Shown here: positions 1 to 10,086 of the stretch, in pieces
Numbering within the stretch: the first letter of the stretch is position 1
Layout: each line of letters opens with the position of its first letter
Assembly: GCF_000691525.1 (NCBI RefSeq)
Contig: NZ_JMDW01000009.1
Location: 248,001-312,000 of the forward strand
Direction of reading: 5' to 3'
Length of the DNA stretch: 64,000 bases
Source: Mycolicibacterium neoaurum ATCC 25795
GTDB taxonomy: Bacteria; Actinomycetota; Actinomycetes; Mycobacteriales; Mycobacteriaceae
Notes under the pieces: generated by a model
The model's database searches: none
What the model saw: only the letters and a program-made list of their open reading frames with translations
What the model was told of the DNA's origin: nothing
Translations under genes and position numbers: made by a program

Positions 1-1
1 C

Positions 2-1177
2 ATCCGCAAAGAACTGGAGGACTACTCGCGGCGCAAGCACGAGCAGGCCGGCTACCAGTTCGTCAACACCCCGCACATCACCAAGGAAAACCTGTACATC
101 ACCTCGGGACACCTCGAGTGGTACGCCGACGGCATGTTCCCGCCGATGCAGATCGACGCCGAATACAACGAGGACGGCACGGTCCGCAAGCCCGGCCAGG
201 ACTACTACCTCAAGCCGATGAACTGCCCCATGCACCATCTGATCTACCGGTCCCGGGGTCGTTCCTACCGCGAACTCCCGTTGCGGCTCTTCGAGTTCGG
301 TTCGGTGTACCGGTACGAGAAGTCCGGCGTCGTGCACGGCCTGACCCGGGTGCGCGGGATGACCCAGGACGACGCGCACATCTACACCACCCGCGAGCAG
401 ATGCGCGACGAGCTGACCTCGCTGCTGCAATTCGTCCTCGACCTGTTGTCCGACTACGGACTCGACGATTTCTACCTGGAGCTGTCCACCAGGGACCCGG
501 AGAAGTCGGTGGGTTCGGACGAGCTGTGGGAGGAAGCCACCGCCACACTGCGTGAGGTGGCCGAGGCCTCCGGGCTGGACCTGGTGCCCGATCCCGGGGG
601 CGCGGCCTTCTACGGTCCCAAGATCTCGGTGCAGGTCAAGGATGCGCTGGGCCGCAACTGGCAGATGTCGACGATCCAGCTCGATTTCAACATGCCCGAT
701 CGCTTCGAATTGGAGTACACCGCACCGGACGGCAGCCGACAGCGCCCCGTGCTGATCCACCGCGCGTTGTTCGGTTCCATCGAGCGGTTCTTCGGGGTGC
801 TCACCGAGCACTACGCCGGCGCGTTCCCCGCGTGGCTCGCGCCGGTGCAGGTGGTCGGGGTGCCCGTCGCCGATGCACATCTGCCGTACCTGGAAGATGT
901 TGCCGCCCAGCTTCGTTCCCGCGGGGTGCGGGTCGAGGTCGACGGCAGTGACGACCGGATGGCCAAGAAGATCGTCAACCACACCAACCAGAAGGTGCCG
1001 TTCATGCTGCTCGCCGGCGACAAGGACGTCGATGCGGGAGCGGTCAGCTTCCGATTCGGTGACCGTACCCAGGTCAACGGGATCGCCCGTGATGCCGCCG
1101 TCGACGCGATCGTGGACTGGATTGCCCGCCGCGAGAATGCAACTCCCACCGCGGATCTGCTGTCGGTGCCGACATGA
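2..1177 (+). CDS. thrS: Threonyl-tRNA synthetase, 3' part (5' end outside window)
   Basis: Charges tRNA-Thr in the cytoplasm. The reading frame is open from base 2, so only the C-terminal 391 residues are present, somewhat over half of a usual ~690-residue mycobacterial ThrS. The class II catalytic core is visible: the zinc ligands are the Cys of MNCPMH, the His of [10 protein letters not shown] and the His of [13 protein letters not shown]. Motif 2 is FRYEK-like (YRYEKSG) and motif 3 is GSIERFFG. The anticodon-binding domain follows, with [21 protein letters not shown] near the end. Its stop overlaps the next start by four bases (ATGA), so translation is probably coupled to the HIT gene. The identification is secure. 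The N-terminal TGS and editing domains cannot be seen here. Confidence 0.97.
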   Translation: MRKELEDYSRRKHEQAGYQFVNTPHITKENLYITSGHLEWYADGMFPPMQIDAEYNEDGTVRKPGQDYYLKPMNCPMHHLIYRSRGRSYRELPLRLFEFGSVYRYEKSGVVHGLTRVRGMTQDDAHIYTTREQMRDELTSLLQFVLDLLSDYGLDDFYLELSTRDPEKSVGSDELWEEATATLREVAEASGLDLVPDPGGAAFYGPKISVQVKDALGRNWQMSTIQLDFNMPDRFELEYTAPDGSRQRPVLIHRALFGSIERFFGVLTEHYAGAFPAWLAPVQVVGVPVADAHLPYLEDVAAQLRSRGVRVEVDGSDDRMAKKIVNHTNQKVPFMLLAGDKDVDAGAVSFRFGDRTQVNGIARDAAVDAIVDWIARRENATPTADLLSVPT

Positions 1178-1758
1178 CCGAAGCCTCCGACGGCAACGAC
1201 GCGATCATCGACACCGGCGTCGGTGACCCGGACCATCTGCAGCGGCTGTGGACACCACACCGGATGAGTTACATCGCCGAGTCGCCGATGAAGAAGGGTT
1301 CCGGTTCGGCGCTGTCGAAGGAGCCGTTCACCGACATTCCTGCGATGTCGGACGAGGACGGCCTGATGGTGGCGCGCGGTGAATTGGTGTACGCGGTTCT
1401 CAACCTGTACCCGTACAACCCCGGCCATCTGATGGTGGTGCCGTATCGGCGGGTGTCCGAGCTGGAGGATCTGAGCAGCGCGGAGACCGCCGAGCTGATG
1501 GCCTTCACCCAGAAGGCCATTCGGGTGATCAAGGCGGTATCGCGCCCGCACGGGTTCAATGTCGGGCTGAACCTCGGCACGTCGGCGGGCGGATCGTTGG
1601 CCGAACACCTGCACATGCATGTCGTGCCCCGCTGGGGCGGGGACGCCAACTTCATCACCATCATCGGCGGGTCGAAGGTGATCCCGCAGCTGCTCAGCGA
1701 GACACGCACACTGTTGGCCGACGAGTGGGCCAGGCAGGCGGAGCAGTCCAGGCCATGA
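1174..1758 (+). CDS. HIT-family Ap4A phosphorylase (Rv2613c-like)
   Basis: A 194-residue histidine-triad protein. The nucleotide-binding loop and catalytic triad are at residues 145-149 (HLHMH, followed by VVPRW), preceded by the GFNVGLNLG strand typical of the family. Its M. tuberculosis counterpart in the same position is known to phosphorolyse diadenosine tetraphosphate, so it likely clears Ap4A, a by-product of aminoacyl-tRNA synthetases such as the upstream ThrS. The start overlaps thrS by ATGA, and its own stop overlaps pgsA1 in the same way. It is therefore part of the phosphatidylinositol mannoside operon. Phosphorylase rather than hydrolase activity is inferred from orthology. Confidence 0.9.
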   Translation: MTEASDGNDAIIDTGVGDPDHLQRLWTPHRMSYIAESPMKKGSGSALSKEPFTDIPAMSDEDGLMVARGELVYAVLNLYPYNPGHLMVVPYRRVSELEDLSSAETAELMAFTQKAIRVIKAVSRPHGFNVGLNLGTSAGGSLAEHLHMHVVPRWGGDANFITIIGGSKVIPQLLSETRTLLADEWARQAEQSRP

Positions 1759-2417
1759 GCAACTTCTACCTGATGACCCGGGCGGCCTACACCAAGATTT
1801 CGGGACCGGTCGCCAGGGCGGCGCTGCGGACCGGCCTCACCCCGGACAGCATCACCATCCTGGGTACGGCCGGCTCCATCGTGGCGGCACTCACGCTGTA
1901 CCCGATGGGGCAGCTGTGGTGGGGCTCGGTGGCGGTGTTCTTCTTCGTGCTGGCCGACATGCTCGACGGGGCGATGGCCCGAGAACGCGGCGGCGGAACG
2001 CGATTCGGCGCCGTGCTGGACGCGACCTGCGACCGGCTCAGCGACGGTGCGATATTCGGTGGACTGGTGTGGTGGGCGGCCTTCAGCGCCCACAACACCG
2101 CGCTGGTGGTGGCCGCTCTGATCTGCCTGGTCACCTCCCAGGTCATCTCCTATATCAAGGCCCGCGCCGAGGCCAGTGCTCTGCGCGGTGACGGTGGCAT
2201 CATCGAGCGCCCCGAACGGCTGGTCATCGTGCTGATGGGTGCCGGGTTCGCCGGGCTCTTCGGATTGCCGGTGTTGCTCGACATCGCCATGTGGCTGCTC
2301 GCCGCGGCCAGCCTCGTCACGTTGGCGCAGCGGTTACATGCCGTGCGGACCTCGCCGGGGGCCATGGAGCCACTGCCGACCGCGACCCCGGCCGGACCCA
2401 CCGAGGACGGTCAGTGA
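1755..2417 (+). CDS. pgsA1: Phosphatidylinositol(-phosphate) synthase
   Basis: A membrane CDP-alcohol phosphatidyltransferase of 220 residues that joins CDP-diacylglycerol to inositol (phosphate), giving the lipid anchor of PIMs, LM and LAM. The signature D-x2-D-G-x2-A-R-x8-G-x3-D-x3-D is complete: D68, D71, G72, A75, R76, G85, D89 and D93. Several hydrophobic segments follow (for example around residues 40-67 and 150-185). The ATG at 1755 was chosen because it overlaps the HIT stop in ATGA and matches the family N-terminus. An upstream in-frame start would need a longer overlap. The stop overlaps the GTG of patA. Confidence 0.95.
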   Translation: MSNFYLMTRAAYTKISGPVARAALRTGLTPDSITILGTAGSIVAALTLYPMGQLWWGSVAVFFFVLADMLDGAMARERGGGTRFGAVLDATCDRLSDGAIFGGLVWWAAFSAHNTALVVAALICLVTSQVISYIKARAEASALRGDGGIIERPERLVIVLMGAGFAGLFGLPVLLDIAMWLLAAASLVTLAQRLHAVRTSPGAMEPLPTATPAGPTEDGQ

Positions 2418-3364
2418 GCACGCCGTCGGCGGGACTGCCGAATGTACGCGGCTTCCGGGTGCCCCTCGGAGGCCAGCTGTCCGACCTGGGTTACGCGGCC
2501 GGTTGGCAGCTGGTGCGCGCCATGCCGGAGTTCGCCGCCCGCAACATGTTCGACGCGGGTGCGCTGTACGCCGCGCGCGGCGGCGGGCCCGCCCAGTTGC
2601 GCAAGAACCTGGCGCGCGTCATCGGTGTGCCACCCGCGCAGGTGTCCGACTCCCTGGTGCGCGCCTCGCTGGCCTCCTACGGTCGGTATTGGCGCGAGGC
2701 GTTCCGGTTGCCGTCGATGGATCACGTCGCGGTGGCCGCGCGGGTGCAGGAACGCGTCGAGGGCCATCACCACATCGAGACGGCGCTGGCGGCCGGCCGT
2801 GGCGTGGTTCTGGCGCTCCCGCACAGCGGTAACTGGGATATCGCCGGGGTGTGGTTGACCAACACCTACGGCCGATTCGCCACCGTTGCCGAACGTCTGA
2901 AACCCGAGTCGCTGTACCAGCGTTTCGTCGACTACCGGGAAAGCCTGGGTTTCGAGGTGCTTCCGCTGACCGGCGGCGCCCGTCCGCCCGCCGAGGTCCT
3001 GGCCGACCGGTTGCGTGCCAACGGCCTGGTGTGCCTGATGTCCGACCGGGACCTGACCCGGTCCGGGGTGCAGGTCGAGTTCTTCGGTGAGGCCACCCGG
3101 TTGCCGGGTGGGCCGGCCAGGTTGGCGTGTGAGACCGGCGCCGCCCTGCTGCCGGTGCACACGTGGTTCGAGAACGACGGTTGGGGACTGCGGATGCACG
3201 CCCCGCTGGATACCTCTTCCGGAGATATCGGTGCCATCACCCAGGAGTTGGCGCGTCACTTCCAGTCCGGTATTGCCGAACATCCCGCGGACTGGCACAT
3301 GTTGCAGCCGCAGTGGCTCGCCGATCTGTCGGCCGAACGCCGCGCTCGCCTCGAAGGACGCTAG
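2414..3364 (+). CDS. patA: Phosphatidylinositol mannoside acyltransferase
   Basis: Transfers a palmitoyl group to the mannose on PIM1/PIM2 at the inner face of the plasma membrane. It has 316 residues from a GTG whose GTGA overlaps the pgsA1 stop. The HX4D catalytic motif of the lysophospholipid/HtrB-type acyltransferases is seen as HSGNWD (H137, D142). Downstream is the conserved SDRDL segment around residue 213. The order pgsA1-patA-pimA is the standard PIM operon of mycobacteria, which supports the assignment. There is a 8-base gap to pimA containing a good Shine-Dalgarno sequence. Confidence 0.93.
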   Translation: MSTPSAGLPNVRGFRVPLGGQLSDLGYAAGWQLVRAMPEFAARNMFDAGALYAARGGGPAQLRKNLARVIGVPPAQVSDSLVRASLASYGRYWREAFRLPSMDHVAVAARVQERVEGHHHIETALAAGRGVVLALPHSGNWDIAGVWLTNTYGRFATVAERLKPESLYQRFVDYRESLGFEVLPLTGGARPPAEVLADRLRANGLVCLMSDRDLTRSGVQVEFFGEATRLPGGPARLACETGAALLPVHTWFENDGWGLRMHAPLDTSSGDIGAITQELARHFQSGIAEHPADWHMLQPQWLADLSAERRARLEGR

Positions 3365-3372
3365 GGGAGCGC

Positions 3373-4518
3373 ATGCGCATCGGGATGGTGTGCCCGTATT
3401 CGTTCGACGTACATGGTGGTGTCCAGGCGCACGTGTTGCAGTTGGCCGAGGTCTTCCGCGCCCAGGGGCACGAGGTCAGTGTGCTGGCTCCGGCCTCCCC
3501 GCATGTCACCCTGCCCGATTACGTCGTGTCCGGCGGCCGGGCCGTCCCGATCCCGTACAACGGGTCGGTGGCGCGATTGCGTTTCGGACCGGCCACTCAC
3601 CGCAAGGTCAAACGGTGGCTCATCGACGGCCGCTTCGACGTGCTGCATCTGCACGAACCGAACGCCCCGAGCGTCTCGATGCTCGCCTTGATGATCGCCG
3701 AGGGGCCGATCGTCGCCACTTTCCACACCTCGACGACGAAGTCGTTGACGCTCAGTGTCTTTCAGGGAATGCTGCGCCCGTTGAACGAGAAGATCGTCGG
3801 CCGCATCGCGGTATCCGATCTGGCCAGGCGCTGGCAGATGGAGGCCCTCGGCTCGGATGCGGTGGAGATTCCCAACGGGCTCAACGTCGCCGAGTTCGCC
3901 GATGCGCCGCTGCTGGACGGTTATCCGAGACCGGGCCGCGCGGTCCTGTTTCTCGGTCGCTTCGACGAGCCGCGGAAGGGGATGGCCGTGCTCTTGGGGG
4001 CCCTGCCGCGGCTGGTCGAGCGGTTCCCCGATATCGAGGTGTTGGTCGTCGGTCGTGGTGACGAGGCCGAACTGTCCGAGCACGCCGGAGAGTACGCGCG
4101 CAATCTGCGTTTCCTCGGCGCGGTGGACGATGCGACCAAGGCCTCGGCACTGCGCAGTGCCGATGTGTACTGCGCACCCAACACCGGCGGCGAGAGCTTC
4201 GGCATCGTCCTTGTCGAGGCGATGGCGGCAGGCACAGCGGTCGTCGCCAGCGATCTGGACGCCTTCCACCGCGTGCTCGAAGGTGGTGCCGCCGGAAGGT
4301 TGGTGCCCGTCGACGACGCCGATGCATTGGCCGACGGGCTGATCGAGGTGCTCAGCGACGACGAGGCCCGGCACGGTTACGTCGTCGCCGCCGGCGCGGC
4401 CGTGCGCCGCTACGACTGGTCGGTGGTGGCCGGTGAGATCATGCGCGTGTACGAGACGGTCAGCGGTTCCGGTAACAAGGTTCAGGTCGCAGGCACAGCG
4501 GGCCGGAGCACCGCATGA
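3373..4518 (+). CDS. pimA: Phosphatidylinositol alpha-mannosyltransferase PimA
   Basis: A GT4, GT-B-fold glycosyltransferase that adds the first mannose from GDP-mannose to phosphatidylinositol on the cytoplasmic membrane face. It has 381 residues. The N-terminal MRIGMVCPYSFDVHGGVQ carries the GGV loop of the family. The C-terminal EX7E motif is GESFGIVLVEAM, with the first Glu at residue 274, the position known as catalytic in mycobacterial PimA. The ATG at 3373 is preceded by AGGGGAG. Although the frame is open further upstream, that stretch lies inside patA and has no family similarity. The stop overlaps the next start in ATGA. Confidence 0.96.
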   Translation: MRIGMVCPYSFDVHGGVQAHVLQLAEVFRAQGHEVSVLAPASPHVTLPDYVVSGGRAVPIPYNGSVARLRFGPATHRKVKRWLIDGRFDVLHLHEPNAPSVSMLALMIAEGPIVATFHTSTTKSLTLSVFQGMLRPLNEKIVGRIAVSDLARRWQMEALGSDAVEIPNGLNVAEFADAPLLDGYPRPGRAVLFLGRFDEPRKGMAVLLGALPRLVERFPDIEVLVVGRGDEAELSEHAGEYARNLRFLGAVDDATKASALRSADVYCAPNTGGESFGIVLVEAMAAGTAVVASDLDAFHRVLEGGAAGRLVPVDDADALADGLIEVLSDDEARHGYVVAAGAAVRRYDWSVVAGEIMRVYETVSGSGNKVQVAGTAGRSTA

Positions 4519-5537
4519 TGATCTGGCTGGTCGTGCTGCTGGTGGTAGTGGGGGCGGCGCTGCTGCTGACCGGCAGCTGGGCGTATCTGACCGCGAACCG
4601 ACTCGACCGGCTGCATGTCCGCTACGACCTGTCCTGGCAGGCCCTTGATGCGGCGCTGGCCCGTCGCGCCGTGGTGGCGCGGGCGGTCGCCCTCGACGCC
4701 TACGGGCACGGCCCACAGGCCCAGCGGCTGGCCGCCCTCGCCGATGCTGCCGAGCGTGCCGACCGCCCGTCGCGGGAGGCCGCCGAGAATGCCCTCTCGG
4801 CGGCGCTGACATTGGTGGATCCGGCGGTCCTGCCCGCGGCGTTGGTCGCCGAACTGGCCGATGCCGAGGCGCGGGTCCTGCTGGCGCGCCGCTTCCACAA
4901 CGATGCGGTGCGCGACACCCTGGCACTGCGCGAACGCCCCATGGTGCGGCTGCTGCATCTGGGCGGCACCGCCGCGCTGCCAACGTATTTCGAGATCGCC
5001 GAGCGCGCCGGCCTGGCCGCGCGCCACGGTGCCGCCCAGCGGGTGTCGGCCCGGATCGTGCTGCTCGACGAGGACGGCCGGGTATTGCTGTTCCGTGGTT
5101 CGGACCCGGCCGGCGACGGCAGCCGCCGCTGGTGGTTCACCGTCGGCGGGGCAGTGGAGCCGGGTGAGGAACTCGCCGACGCGGCGGCGCGCGAGCTGTT
5201 CGAGGAGACCGGCCTGCGGGTGTCGGCGGCGGAACTGGTCGGACCGGTCTGGCGCCGGGATGCGCTCATCGATTTCAACGGGTCGGTGATGCGCAGCGAG
5301 GAACACTTCTTCGTGCACCGTACTCGGTGCTTCGACCCGTCCAGCGCCGGTTACAACGAGCTGGAGCGCCGCTACATTCAAGGCCATCGCTGGTGCGATG
5401 CGACAATGATCGCCGAGCTGGACGCCAACGGAGAACCCGTCTACCCCCGACAGCTCGGCGCGTTGCTGGCCAGGGCCGGTGAGCTCGCCGATGTACGGGG
5501 CGCCGGACCGGGGACGCAACCTCAGATCATTCGCTGA
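4515..5537 (+). CDS. Membrane-anchored Nudix hydrolase (Rv2609c-like)
   Basis: A 340-residue protein. An N-terminal membrane helix (about residues 3-25, MIWLVVLLVVVGAALLLTG) is followed by an Ala-rich helical domain similar in sense to LemA-like regions, then a C-terminal Nudix domain. The Nudix box is complete near residues 212-234, beginning GGAVEPGEELAD and ending RELFEETGL. The substrate is unknown. Its place as last gene of the PIM operon (ATGA overlap with pimA) suggests a membrane-proximal nucleotide-sugar or nucleotide clean-up role, which is inference. A 67-base gap separates it from the pdxS promoter. Confidence 0.85.
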   Translation: MMIWLVVLLVVVGAALLLTGSWAYLTANRLDRLHVRYDLSWQALDAALARRAVVARAVALDAYGHGPQAQRLAALADAAERADRPSREAAENALSAALTLVDPAVLPAALVAELADAEARVLLARRFHNDAVRDTLALRERPMVRLLHLGGTAALPTYFEIAERAGLAARHGAAQRVSARIVLLDEDGRVLLFRGSDPAGDGSRRWWFTVGGAVEPGEELADAAARELFEETGLRVSAAELVGPVWRRDALIDFNGSVMRSEEHFFVHRTRCFDPSSAGYNELERRYIQGHRWCDATMIAELDANGEPVYPRQLGALLARAGELADVRGAGPGTQPQIIR

Positions 5538-5569
5538 GGCTGCGGATTCAATTGTTTTGGTGCCACCTT

Positions 5570-5575
5570 TAGACT
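5570..5575 (+). promoter_or_regulatory. -10 element for the pdxS operon
   Basis: TAGACT fits the mycobacterial TANNNT -10. It lies about 30 bases before the pdxS ATG. A weak -35-like TTCAAT sits 17 bases upstream. It marks a new transcription unit after the Nudix gene. Confidence 0.5.
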
Positions 5576-5604
5576 GGATCGGTACCTGAGTGGAGGAGAT
5601 TGCG

Positions 5605-6507
5605 ATGGAATTCGGCGAGCAGGGCAGCCAGACCGGTACCGCGCGGGTGAAGCGCGGGATGGCCGAGATGCTCAAGGGCGGCGTCATCATGGATGTCGTC
5701 ACCCCCGAGCAGGCGCGCATCGCCGAAGCCGCCGGCGCCGTCGCGGTGATGGCTCTGGAGCGGGTACCCGCCGACATCCGCGCCCAGGGTGGGGTCTCGC
5801 GGATGAGCGATCCGGACATGATCGAGGGCATCATCGACGCGGTCACCATCCCGGTGATGGCCAAGGTGCGGATCGGCCATTTCGTCGAGGCGCAGATCCT
5901 GCAGAGCCTGGGCGTCGACTACATCGACGAGTCCGAGGTGCTCACCCCGGCCGACTACACCAACCACATCGACAAGTGGCGGTTCACCGTTCCGTTCGTC
6001 TGCGGGGCGACCAACCTCGGCGAGGCGCTGCGCCGGATCACCGAGGGCGCGGCGATGATCCGCTCCAAGGGGGAGGCCGGAACCGGTGACGTCTCCAACG
6101 CCACCACCCATATGCGCAAGATCGGTGGCGAGATCCGCCGACTCACCTCATTGAGTGAGGACGAGCTGTTCGTCGCCGCCAAGGAACTGCAGGCCCCCTA
6201 TGACCTGGTGGTCGAGGTGGCCAAGGCGGGCAAGCTGCCGGTCACACTGTTCACCGCCGGTGGCATCGCGACCCCGGCCGATGCGGCGATGATGATGCAG
6301 CTCGGCGCCGAAGGCGTGTTCGTCGGGTCGGGCATCTTCAAGTCCGGCGATCCCGCCGCTCGCGCCGCGGCGATCGTGAAGGCCACCACCTTCTACGACG
6401 ATCCCGACGTGCTTGCCAAGGTCTCGCGGGGGCTGGGGGAGGCCATGGTGGGTATCAACGTCGACGATATCCCGGCACCGCACCGGCTCGCCGAACGCGG
6501 CTGGTAG
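5605..6507 (+). CDS. pdxS: Pyridoxal 5'-phosphate synthase subunit PdxS
   Basis: The synthase half of the R5P-dependent vitamin B6 pathway. It builds PLP from ribose 5-phosphate, glyceraldehyde 3-phosphate and ammonia delivered by PdxT. It has 300 residues in a TIM barrel. Visible active-site elements are D30 in GGVIMDVV, the first catalytic lysine K87 (VMAKVRIGH) and the second K155 in [12 protein letters not shown] chose ATG 5605 because GGAGGAG lies correctly just upstream, and an in-frame GTG at 5590 overlaps this ribosome-binding site. pdxT follows after tesB2. Confidence 0.97.
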   Translation: MEFGEQGSQTGTARVKRGMAEMLKGGVIMDVVTPEQARIAEAAGAVAVMALERVPADIRAQGGVSRMSDPDMIEGIIDAVTIPVMAKVRIGHFVEAQILQSLGVDYIDESEVLTPADYTNHIDKWRFTVPFVCGATNLGEALRRITEGAAMIRSKGEAGTGDVSNATTHMRKIGGEIRRLTSLSEDELFVAAKELQAPYDLVVEVAKAGKLPVTLFTAGGIATPADAAMMMQLGAEGVFVGSGIFKSGDPAARAAAIVKATTFYDDPDVLAKVSRGLGEAMVGINVDDIPAPHRLAERGW

Positions 6508-6510
6508 CCC

Positions 6511-7359
6511 ATGGCGATCGAAGAGATCCTCGACCTCGAACAGATCGAGGTCAACATCTATCGCGGGGGTGTGTTCAGCCCCGAATCCGGTTTCCTGCAG
6601 CGCACATTCGGCGGCCACGTCGCCGGGCAGTCGCTGGTGTCGGCGGTCCGGACCGTCGACCCGAAATTCCAGGTGCACTCGCTGCACGGGTATTTCTTGA
6701 AGGGCGGGGACGCGCGGTCGCCGACCGTCTACAGCGTGGAACGGCTGCGCGATGGCGGCTCGTTCTGCACGCGCCGGGTCTCGGCGATCCAGCACGGCGA
6801 AACCATCTTCTCGATGTCGGCGTCGTTCCAGACCGATCAGAGCGGTATCGAGCATCAGGACGTCATGCCGACGGCGCCGCCGCCGGACGATATCCCCGAC
6901 TTCAAGTCGGTGAGTCGGGTATTCGACGATGCCAGCTTCCGGCAGTTCGACGAGTGGGATGTCCGCATCGTGCCGCGCGATCAGACCAATCGCCTGCCGG
7001 GCAAGGCATCTCAGCAGCAGGTGTGGTTCCGCCATCGTGACCCGCTGCCCGATGACCCGGTGCTGCACATCTGTGCGCTGGCCTATCTTTCGGATCTGAC
7101 ACTGCTGGGCTCGGCGCAGGTGAACCATCCCGACGAGCGCAAGCACCTGATGATCGCCTCATTGGACCACGCGATGTGGTTCATGCGCCCGTTCCGCGCC
7201 GACGAGTGGCTGCTCTATGACCAGTCCTCGCCGTCGGCCTGCGGTGGGCGCGCGCTGACCGAGGGCAAGCTGTTCAACCAGTACGGCGAGATGGTCGCCT
7301 CGGTGATGCAGGAGGGACTGACCCGCTATCAGCGCGATTTCGTCCCGGCTCCGAAGTGA
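6511..7359 (+). CDS. tesB2: Acyl-CoA thioesterase II (TesB2)
   Basis: A 282-residue double hot-dog thioesterase that hydrolyses fatty acyl-CoA. Family hallmarks are the N-terminal [15 protein letters not shown], the [12 protein letters not shown] strand and the C-terminal [22 protein letters not shown]. It lies between the two subunits of PLP synthase, an arrangement also found in M. tuberculosis (Rv2606c-Rv2605c-Rv2604c). The functional link is unexplained and may be only co-transcription. It starts 3 bases after pdxS and overlaps pdxT by GTGA. Confidence 0.92.
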   Translation: MAIEEILDLEQIEVNIYRGGVFSPESGFLQRTFGGHVAGQSLVSAVRTVDPKFQVHSLHGYFLKGGDARSPTVYSVERLRDGGSFCTRRVSAIQHGETIFSMSASFQTDQSGIEHQDVMPTAPPPDDIPDFKSVSRVFDDASFRQFDEWDVRIVPRDQTNRLPGKASQQQVWFRHRDPLPDDPVLHICALAYLSDLTLLGSAQVNHPDERKHLMIASLDHAMWFMRPFRADEWLLYDQSSPSACGGRALTEGKLFNQYGEMVASVMQEGLTRYQRDFVPAPK

Positions 7360-7940
7360 CGGTGCGGGTCGGGGTTCTCGCGCTGCAGGGTGACACCCGC
7401 GAACACCTCGCGGCACTCGCCGAGGCCGGTGCACAGGCCTGCACGGTGCGCCGGCTGACCGAACTGGATTCGGTGGACGCATTGGTCATCCCGGGTGGTG
7501 AGTCCACCGCGATGAGTCACCTGCTGCGTGAGTTCGAACTGCTCGAACCGCTTCGGGCCCGGCTTGCCGACGGTATGCCCGCGTATGGGTCGTGCGCGGG
7601 GATGATCCTGCTGGCCACCGAGATCCTCGACGCCGGGGTGCCCGGCCGCGAGGCGCTTGCGCTAGGCGGCATCGATATGACCGTGCGTCGCAACGCCTTC
7701 GGTCGTCAGGTCGATTCCTTCGAAGAGACCATCGCGTTCACCGGACTGGATTCCGATGTGCACGCCGTCTTCATCCGGGCGCCGTGGGTCGAGCGTGTCG
7801 GACCCGGTGTCGAGGTGCTGGCCACCGCCGCCGGCCATCCGGTGGCGGTGCGCCAGGGCAAGGTGCTCGCGACGTCGTTCCATCCCGAGGTCACCGGCGA
7901 CCGCCGGGTGCACGCGATGTTCGTCGACTCGCTGCGCTGA
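7356..7940 (+). CDS. pdxT: Pyridoxal 5'-phosphate synthase glutaminase PdxT
   Basis: A class I glutamine amidotransferase of 194 residues that releases ammonia for PdxS. The triad is visible: C80 in [11 protein letters not shown] and H176/E178 in SFHPEVT. The PGGES loop is at residues 46-50. The GTG start overlaps the tesB2 stop. The gene ends directly against the convergent acyl-CoA dehydrogenase, with no bases between the stop codons. Confidence 0.96.
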   Translation: MTVRVGVLALQGDTREHLAALAEAGAQACTVRRLTELDSVDALVIPGGESTAMSHLLREFELLEPLRARLADGMPAYGSCAGMILLATEILDAGVPGREALALGGIDMTVRRNAFGRQVDSFEETIAFTGLDSDVHAVFIRAPWVERVGPGVEVLATAAGHPVAVRQGKVLATSFHPEVTGDRRVHAMFVDSLR

Positions 7941-9152
7941 CTAGCGGATGGCCAGCCCGGTCAGGGTGCGGGCCATCACCAGACGCTGGATCTCGCTGGT
8001 GCCCTCGAAGATGGTGAAGATCTTGGCGTCGCGGTGCATCCGCTCCACCGGGTACTCGCGGGTGTAACCGTTGCCGCCCAGGATCTGAATGGCTTCGTCG
8101 GTGACATAGGTGGCGGTCTCGCTGGCAACCAGCTTGGCCATCGAACCCTCTGCGGACTCGAACGCCTTGCCGTTGCGGGCCATCCAGCCCGCCCGGTAGA
8201 CCAGCAGACGGGCCGCGTCGATACGGGCCTTCATATCGGCCAGCTTGAATGCCACACCCTGGAACTCGCCGATCTTGCGGCCGAATTGCTCACGCTCGCA
8301 GGCATAGTCGAGGGCGTACTCGTAGGCGGCGCGAGCCACCCCGACCGCCATCGCGCCGACGGTCGGCCGAGTGCGCTCGAAGGTCGCCATCGCGGCCTGG
8401 CCGTTGGTCCGCTTGCCCTCGCGAACCCGCGCGATGCGCTCGTCGAACTTCTCCTTGCCGCCCAGGATCAGATTCCCGGGGATGCGCACGTCCTCCAGGA
8501 CCACCTCGGCGGTGTGCGAGGCGCGGATGCCGTGCTTGAGGAACTTCTGACCCTGGCTGAAACCGGGGGTGTTGGGCGGGATGATGAACGACGCCTGCCC
8601 GCGGCTGCCGAGTTCGGGATACACCGAGGCGACCACGATGTGGACCTCGGCGATACCGCCGTTGGTCGCCCAGGTCTTCGTACCGTTGAGCACCCATTCG
8701 TCGGTGGCCTCGTCATAGCGCGCCTTGGTCAGGATCGAGCCCACATCGGAGCCGGCGCCGGGCTCGGAGGAACAGAACGCCGCGACCTTGGGGTCCTCGA
8801 CGCTGCCGAACATCTGCGGCAACCACTCGCCGACCTGTTCGGGAGTGCCACCACCGGCCAGCGAAGCCGCGGCCAGGCCCGTGCCCAGAATGGACAAGGC
8901 GATACCGGCGTCACCCCAGAACATCTCCTCGAAGGCGACGATCATGCCGAGACCGGAGGGCTCGGCCGCCTGCTCGGCGAAGAACTCCATGGAGTAGAGG
9001 CCGATCTTGGCGGCCTCTTTGATGATCGGCCACGGAGTCTCTTCGCGCTCGTCCCACTCGGGGGCGGCGGGCCGCACGACGTCGGCGGCGAACTCGTGAA
9101 CCCACTTCTGCACGTCGAGCAGGTCGGAGGACAACTCCAGGGAGAAGGTCAT
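7941..9152 (-). CDS. Acyl-CoA dehydrogenase (FadE family)
   Basis: A 403-residue FAD-dependent acyl-CoA dehydrogenase for the first step of beta-oxidation or a related branched or short-chain oxidation. Seen are the [14 protein letters not shown]/substrate loop, the TKTWATNGG segment, the [12 protein letters not shown] region and, near the C-terminus, [13 protein letters not shown], which carries the usual catalytic Glu. It is a single gene, divergent from yebC, with an inverted repeat just upstream of its start that may be a regulator site. The exact substrate cannot be read from sequence. Confidence 0.9.
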   Translation of the reverse strand: MTFSLELSSDLLDVQKWVHEFAADVVRPAAPEWDEREETPWPIIKEAAKIGLYSMEFFAEQAAEPSGLGMIVAFEEMFWGDAGIALSILGTGLAAASLAGGGTPEQVGEWLPQMFGSVEDPKVAAFCSSEPGAGSDVGSILTKARYDEATDEWVLNGTKTWATNGGIAEVHIVVASVYPELGSRGQASFIIPPNTPGFSQGQKFLKHGIRASHTAEVVLEDVRIPGNLILGGKEKFDERIARVREGKRTNGQAAMATFERTRPTVGAMAVGVARAAYEYALDYACEREQFGRKIGEFQGVAFKLADMKARIDAARLLVYRAGWMARNGKAFESAEGSMAKLVASETATYVTDEAIQILGGNGYTREYPVERMHRDAKIFTIFEGTSEIQRLVMARTLTGLAIR

Positions 9153-9160
9153 GGACCAAC

Positions 9161-9176
9161 CTTACTTTGGAGTAAG
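9161..9176. promoter_or_regulatory. Inverted repeat upstream of the acyl-CoA dehydrogenase
   Basis: CTTACT-ttgg-AGTAAG has perfect 6-base arms with a 4-base spacer, beginning 8 bases upstream of the fadE start. Placement over the leader is typical of a TetR-family operator for a lipid catabolic gene. It does not match the KstR or KstR2 consensus. The regulator is not identified. Confidence 0.45.
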
Positions 9177-9277
9177 TTAACCGGGGAAGTGACTGTGGCT
9201 CAGTTAACACTTGTTCATCGGACGGTGTCGCCGGCTGGACCGTGCCCCGCCACGCCGATCCACGTCCTCGGTGCCCG

Positions 9278-9283
9278 TAGACT
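9278..9283 (+). promoter_or_regulatory. -10 element for yebC
   Basis: TAGACT matches TANNNT and lies 38 bases before the yebC ATG, in the intergenic region shared with the divergent acyl-CoA dehydrogenase. The implied leader is about 32 bases. Confidence 0.45.
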
Positions 9284-9321
9284 GGTCAACTGACGTTTCA
9301 CCGAAAAGAGGGCGTACCTGC

Positions 9322-10077
9322 ATGAGCGGCCATTCCAAGTGGGCCACCACCAAGCACAAGAAGGCGATCATCGACGCCCGTCGTGGCAAGAACTTCGCCA
9401 AGCTGATCAAGAACATCGAGGTCGCCGCTCGCACCGGCGGCGGTGACCCCGGCGGAAACCCCACGCTGTATGACGCCATCCAGAAGGCCAAGAAGAGCTC
9501 CGTCCCGAACGACAACATCGAGCGCGCGCGCAAGCGCGGCGCCGGTGAAGAAGCAGGCGGCGCCGACTGGCAGACCATCACCTACGAGGGTTACGGGCCC
9601 AACGGTGTCGCTGTTCTGGTCGAGTGCCTGACGGACAACAAGAACCGCGCGGCCGGTGAGGTCCGGGTCGCCATGACCCGCAACGGCGGCAACATGGCCG
9701 ACCCGGGTTCGGTGTCCTACCTGTTCTCCCGTAAGGGCATCGTCACGCTGGAGAAGAACGGGCTCTCCGAGGACGATGTGCTCGCCGCGGTGCTGGAGGC
9801 CGGTGCCGAGGAGATCAACGATCTCGGCGACAGCTTCCAGGTGATCTCGGAGCCCACCGATCTGGTGGCCGTGCGCACCGCTCTGCAGGATGCCGGTATC
9901 GACTACGACTCCGCCGAGGCGAGCTTCCAGCCCTCGGTCAGCGTCCAGGTCGACCTGGAGGGCGCCCGCAAGGTGCTCAAGCTGGTCGACGCGCTCGAAG
10001 ACAGTGACGACGTGCAGGATGTCTACACCAATGTCGACATCCCCGATGATGTCGCCGCACAGCTCGACGAAGACTAG
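9322..10077 (+). CDS. yebC: YebC/PmpR-family translation or regulatory protein
   Basis: A 251-residue member of the universal YebC/TACO1 family, recognised from the N-terminus [20 protein letters not shown] and the acidic C-terminal domain. Family members aid translation of proline-rich stretches or act as DNA-binding regulators. Which applies here is open. The ATG at 9322 matches the invariant family start and follows AAGAGGG. Longer in-frame versions run into the promoter. In other actinobacteria it precedes ruvCAB as it does here, with two small genes between. Confidence 0.93.
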   Translation: MSGHSKWATTKHKKAIIDARRGKNFAKLIKNIEVAARTGGGDPGGNPTLYDAIQKAKKSSVPNDNIERARKRGAGEEAGGADWQTITYEGYGPNGVAVLVECLTDNKNRAAGEVRVAMTRNGGNMADPGSVSYLFSRKGIVTLEKNGLSEDDVLAAVLEAGAEEINDLGDSFQVISEPTDLVAVRTALQDAGIDYDSAEASFQPSVSVQVDLEGARKVLKLVDALEDSDDVQDVYTNVDIPDDVAAQLDED

Positions 10078-10086
10078 CGACCAGGA

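Noticed and set aside
3361..4983. Long open frame on the minus strand across pimA and the Nudix gene
   Set aside because: It mirrors the codon bias of recognised genes on the plus strand, has no family motif and is Arg/Pro-rich. Such shadow frames are common at this G+C content.
8034..9293. 419-codon plus-strand frame opposite the acyl-CoA dehydrogenase
   Set aside because: No start signal or family similarity, while the minus-strand dehydrogenase is complete. It also runs into the yebC promoter.
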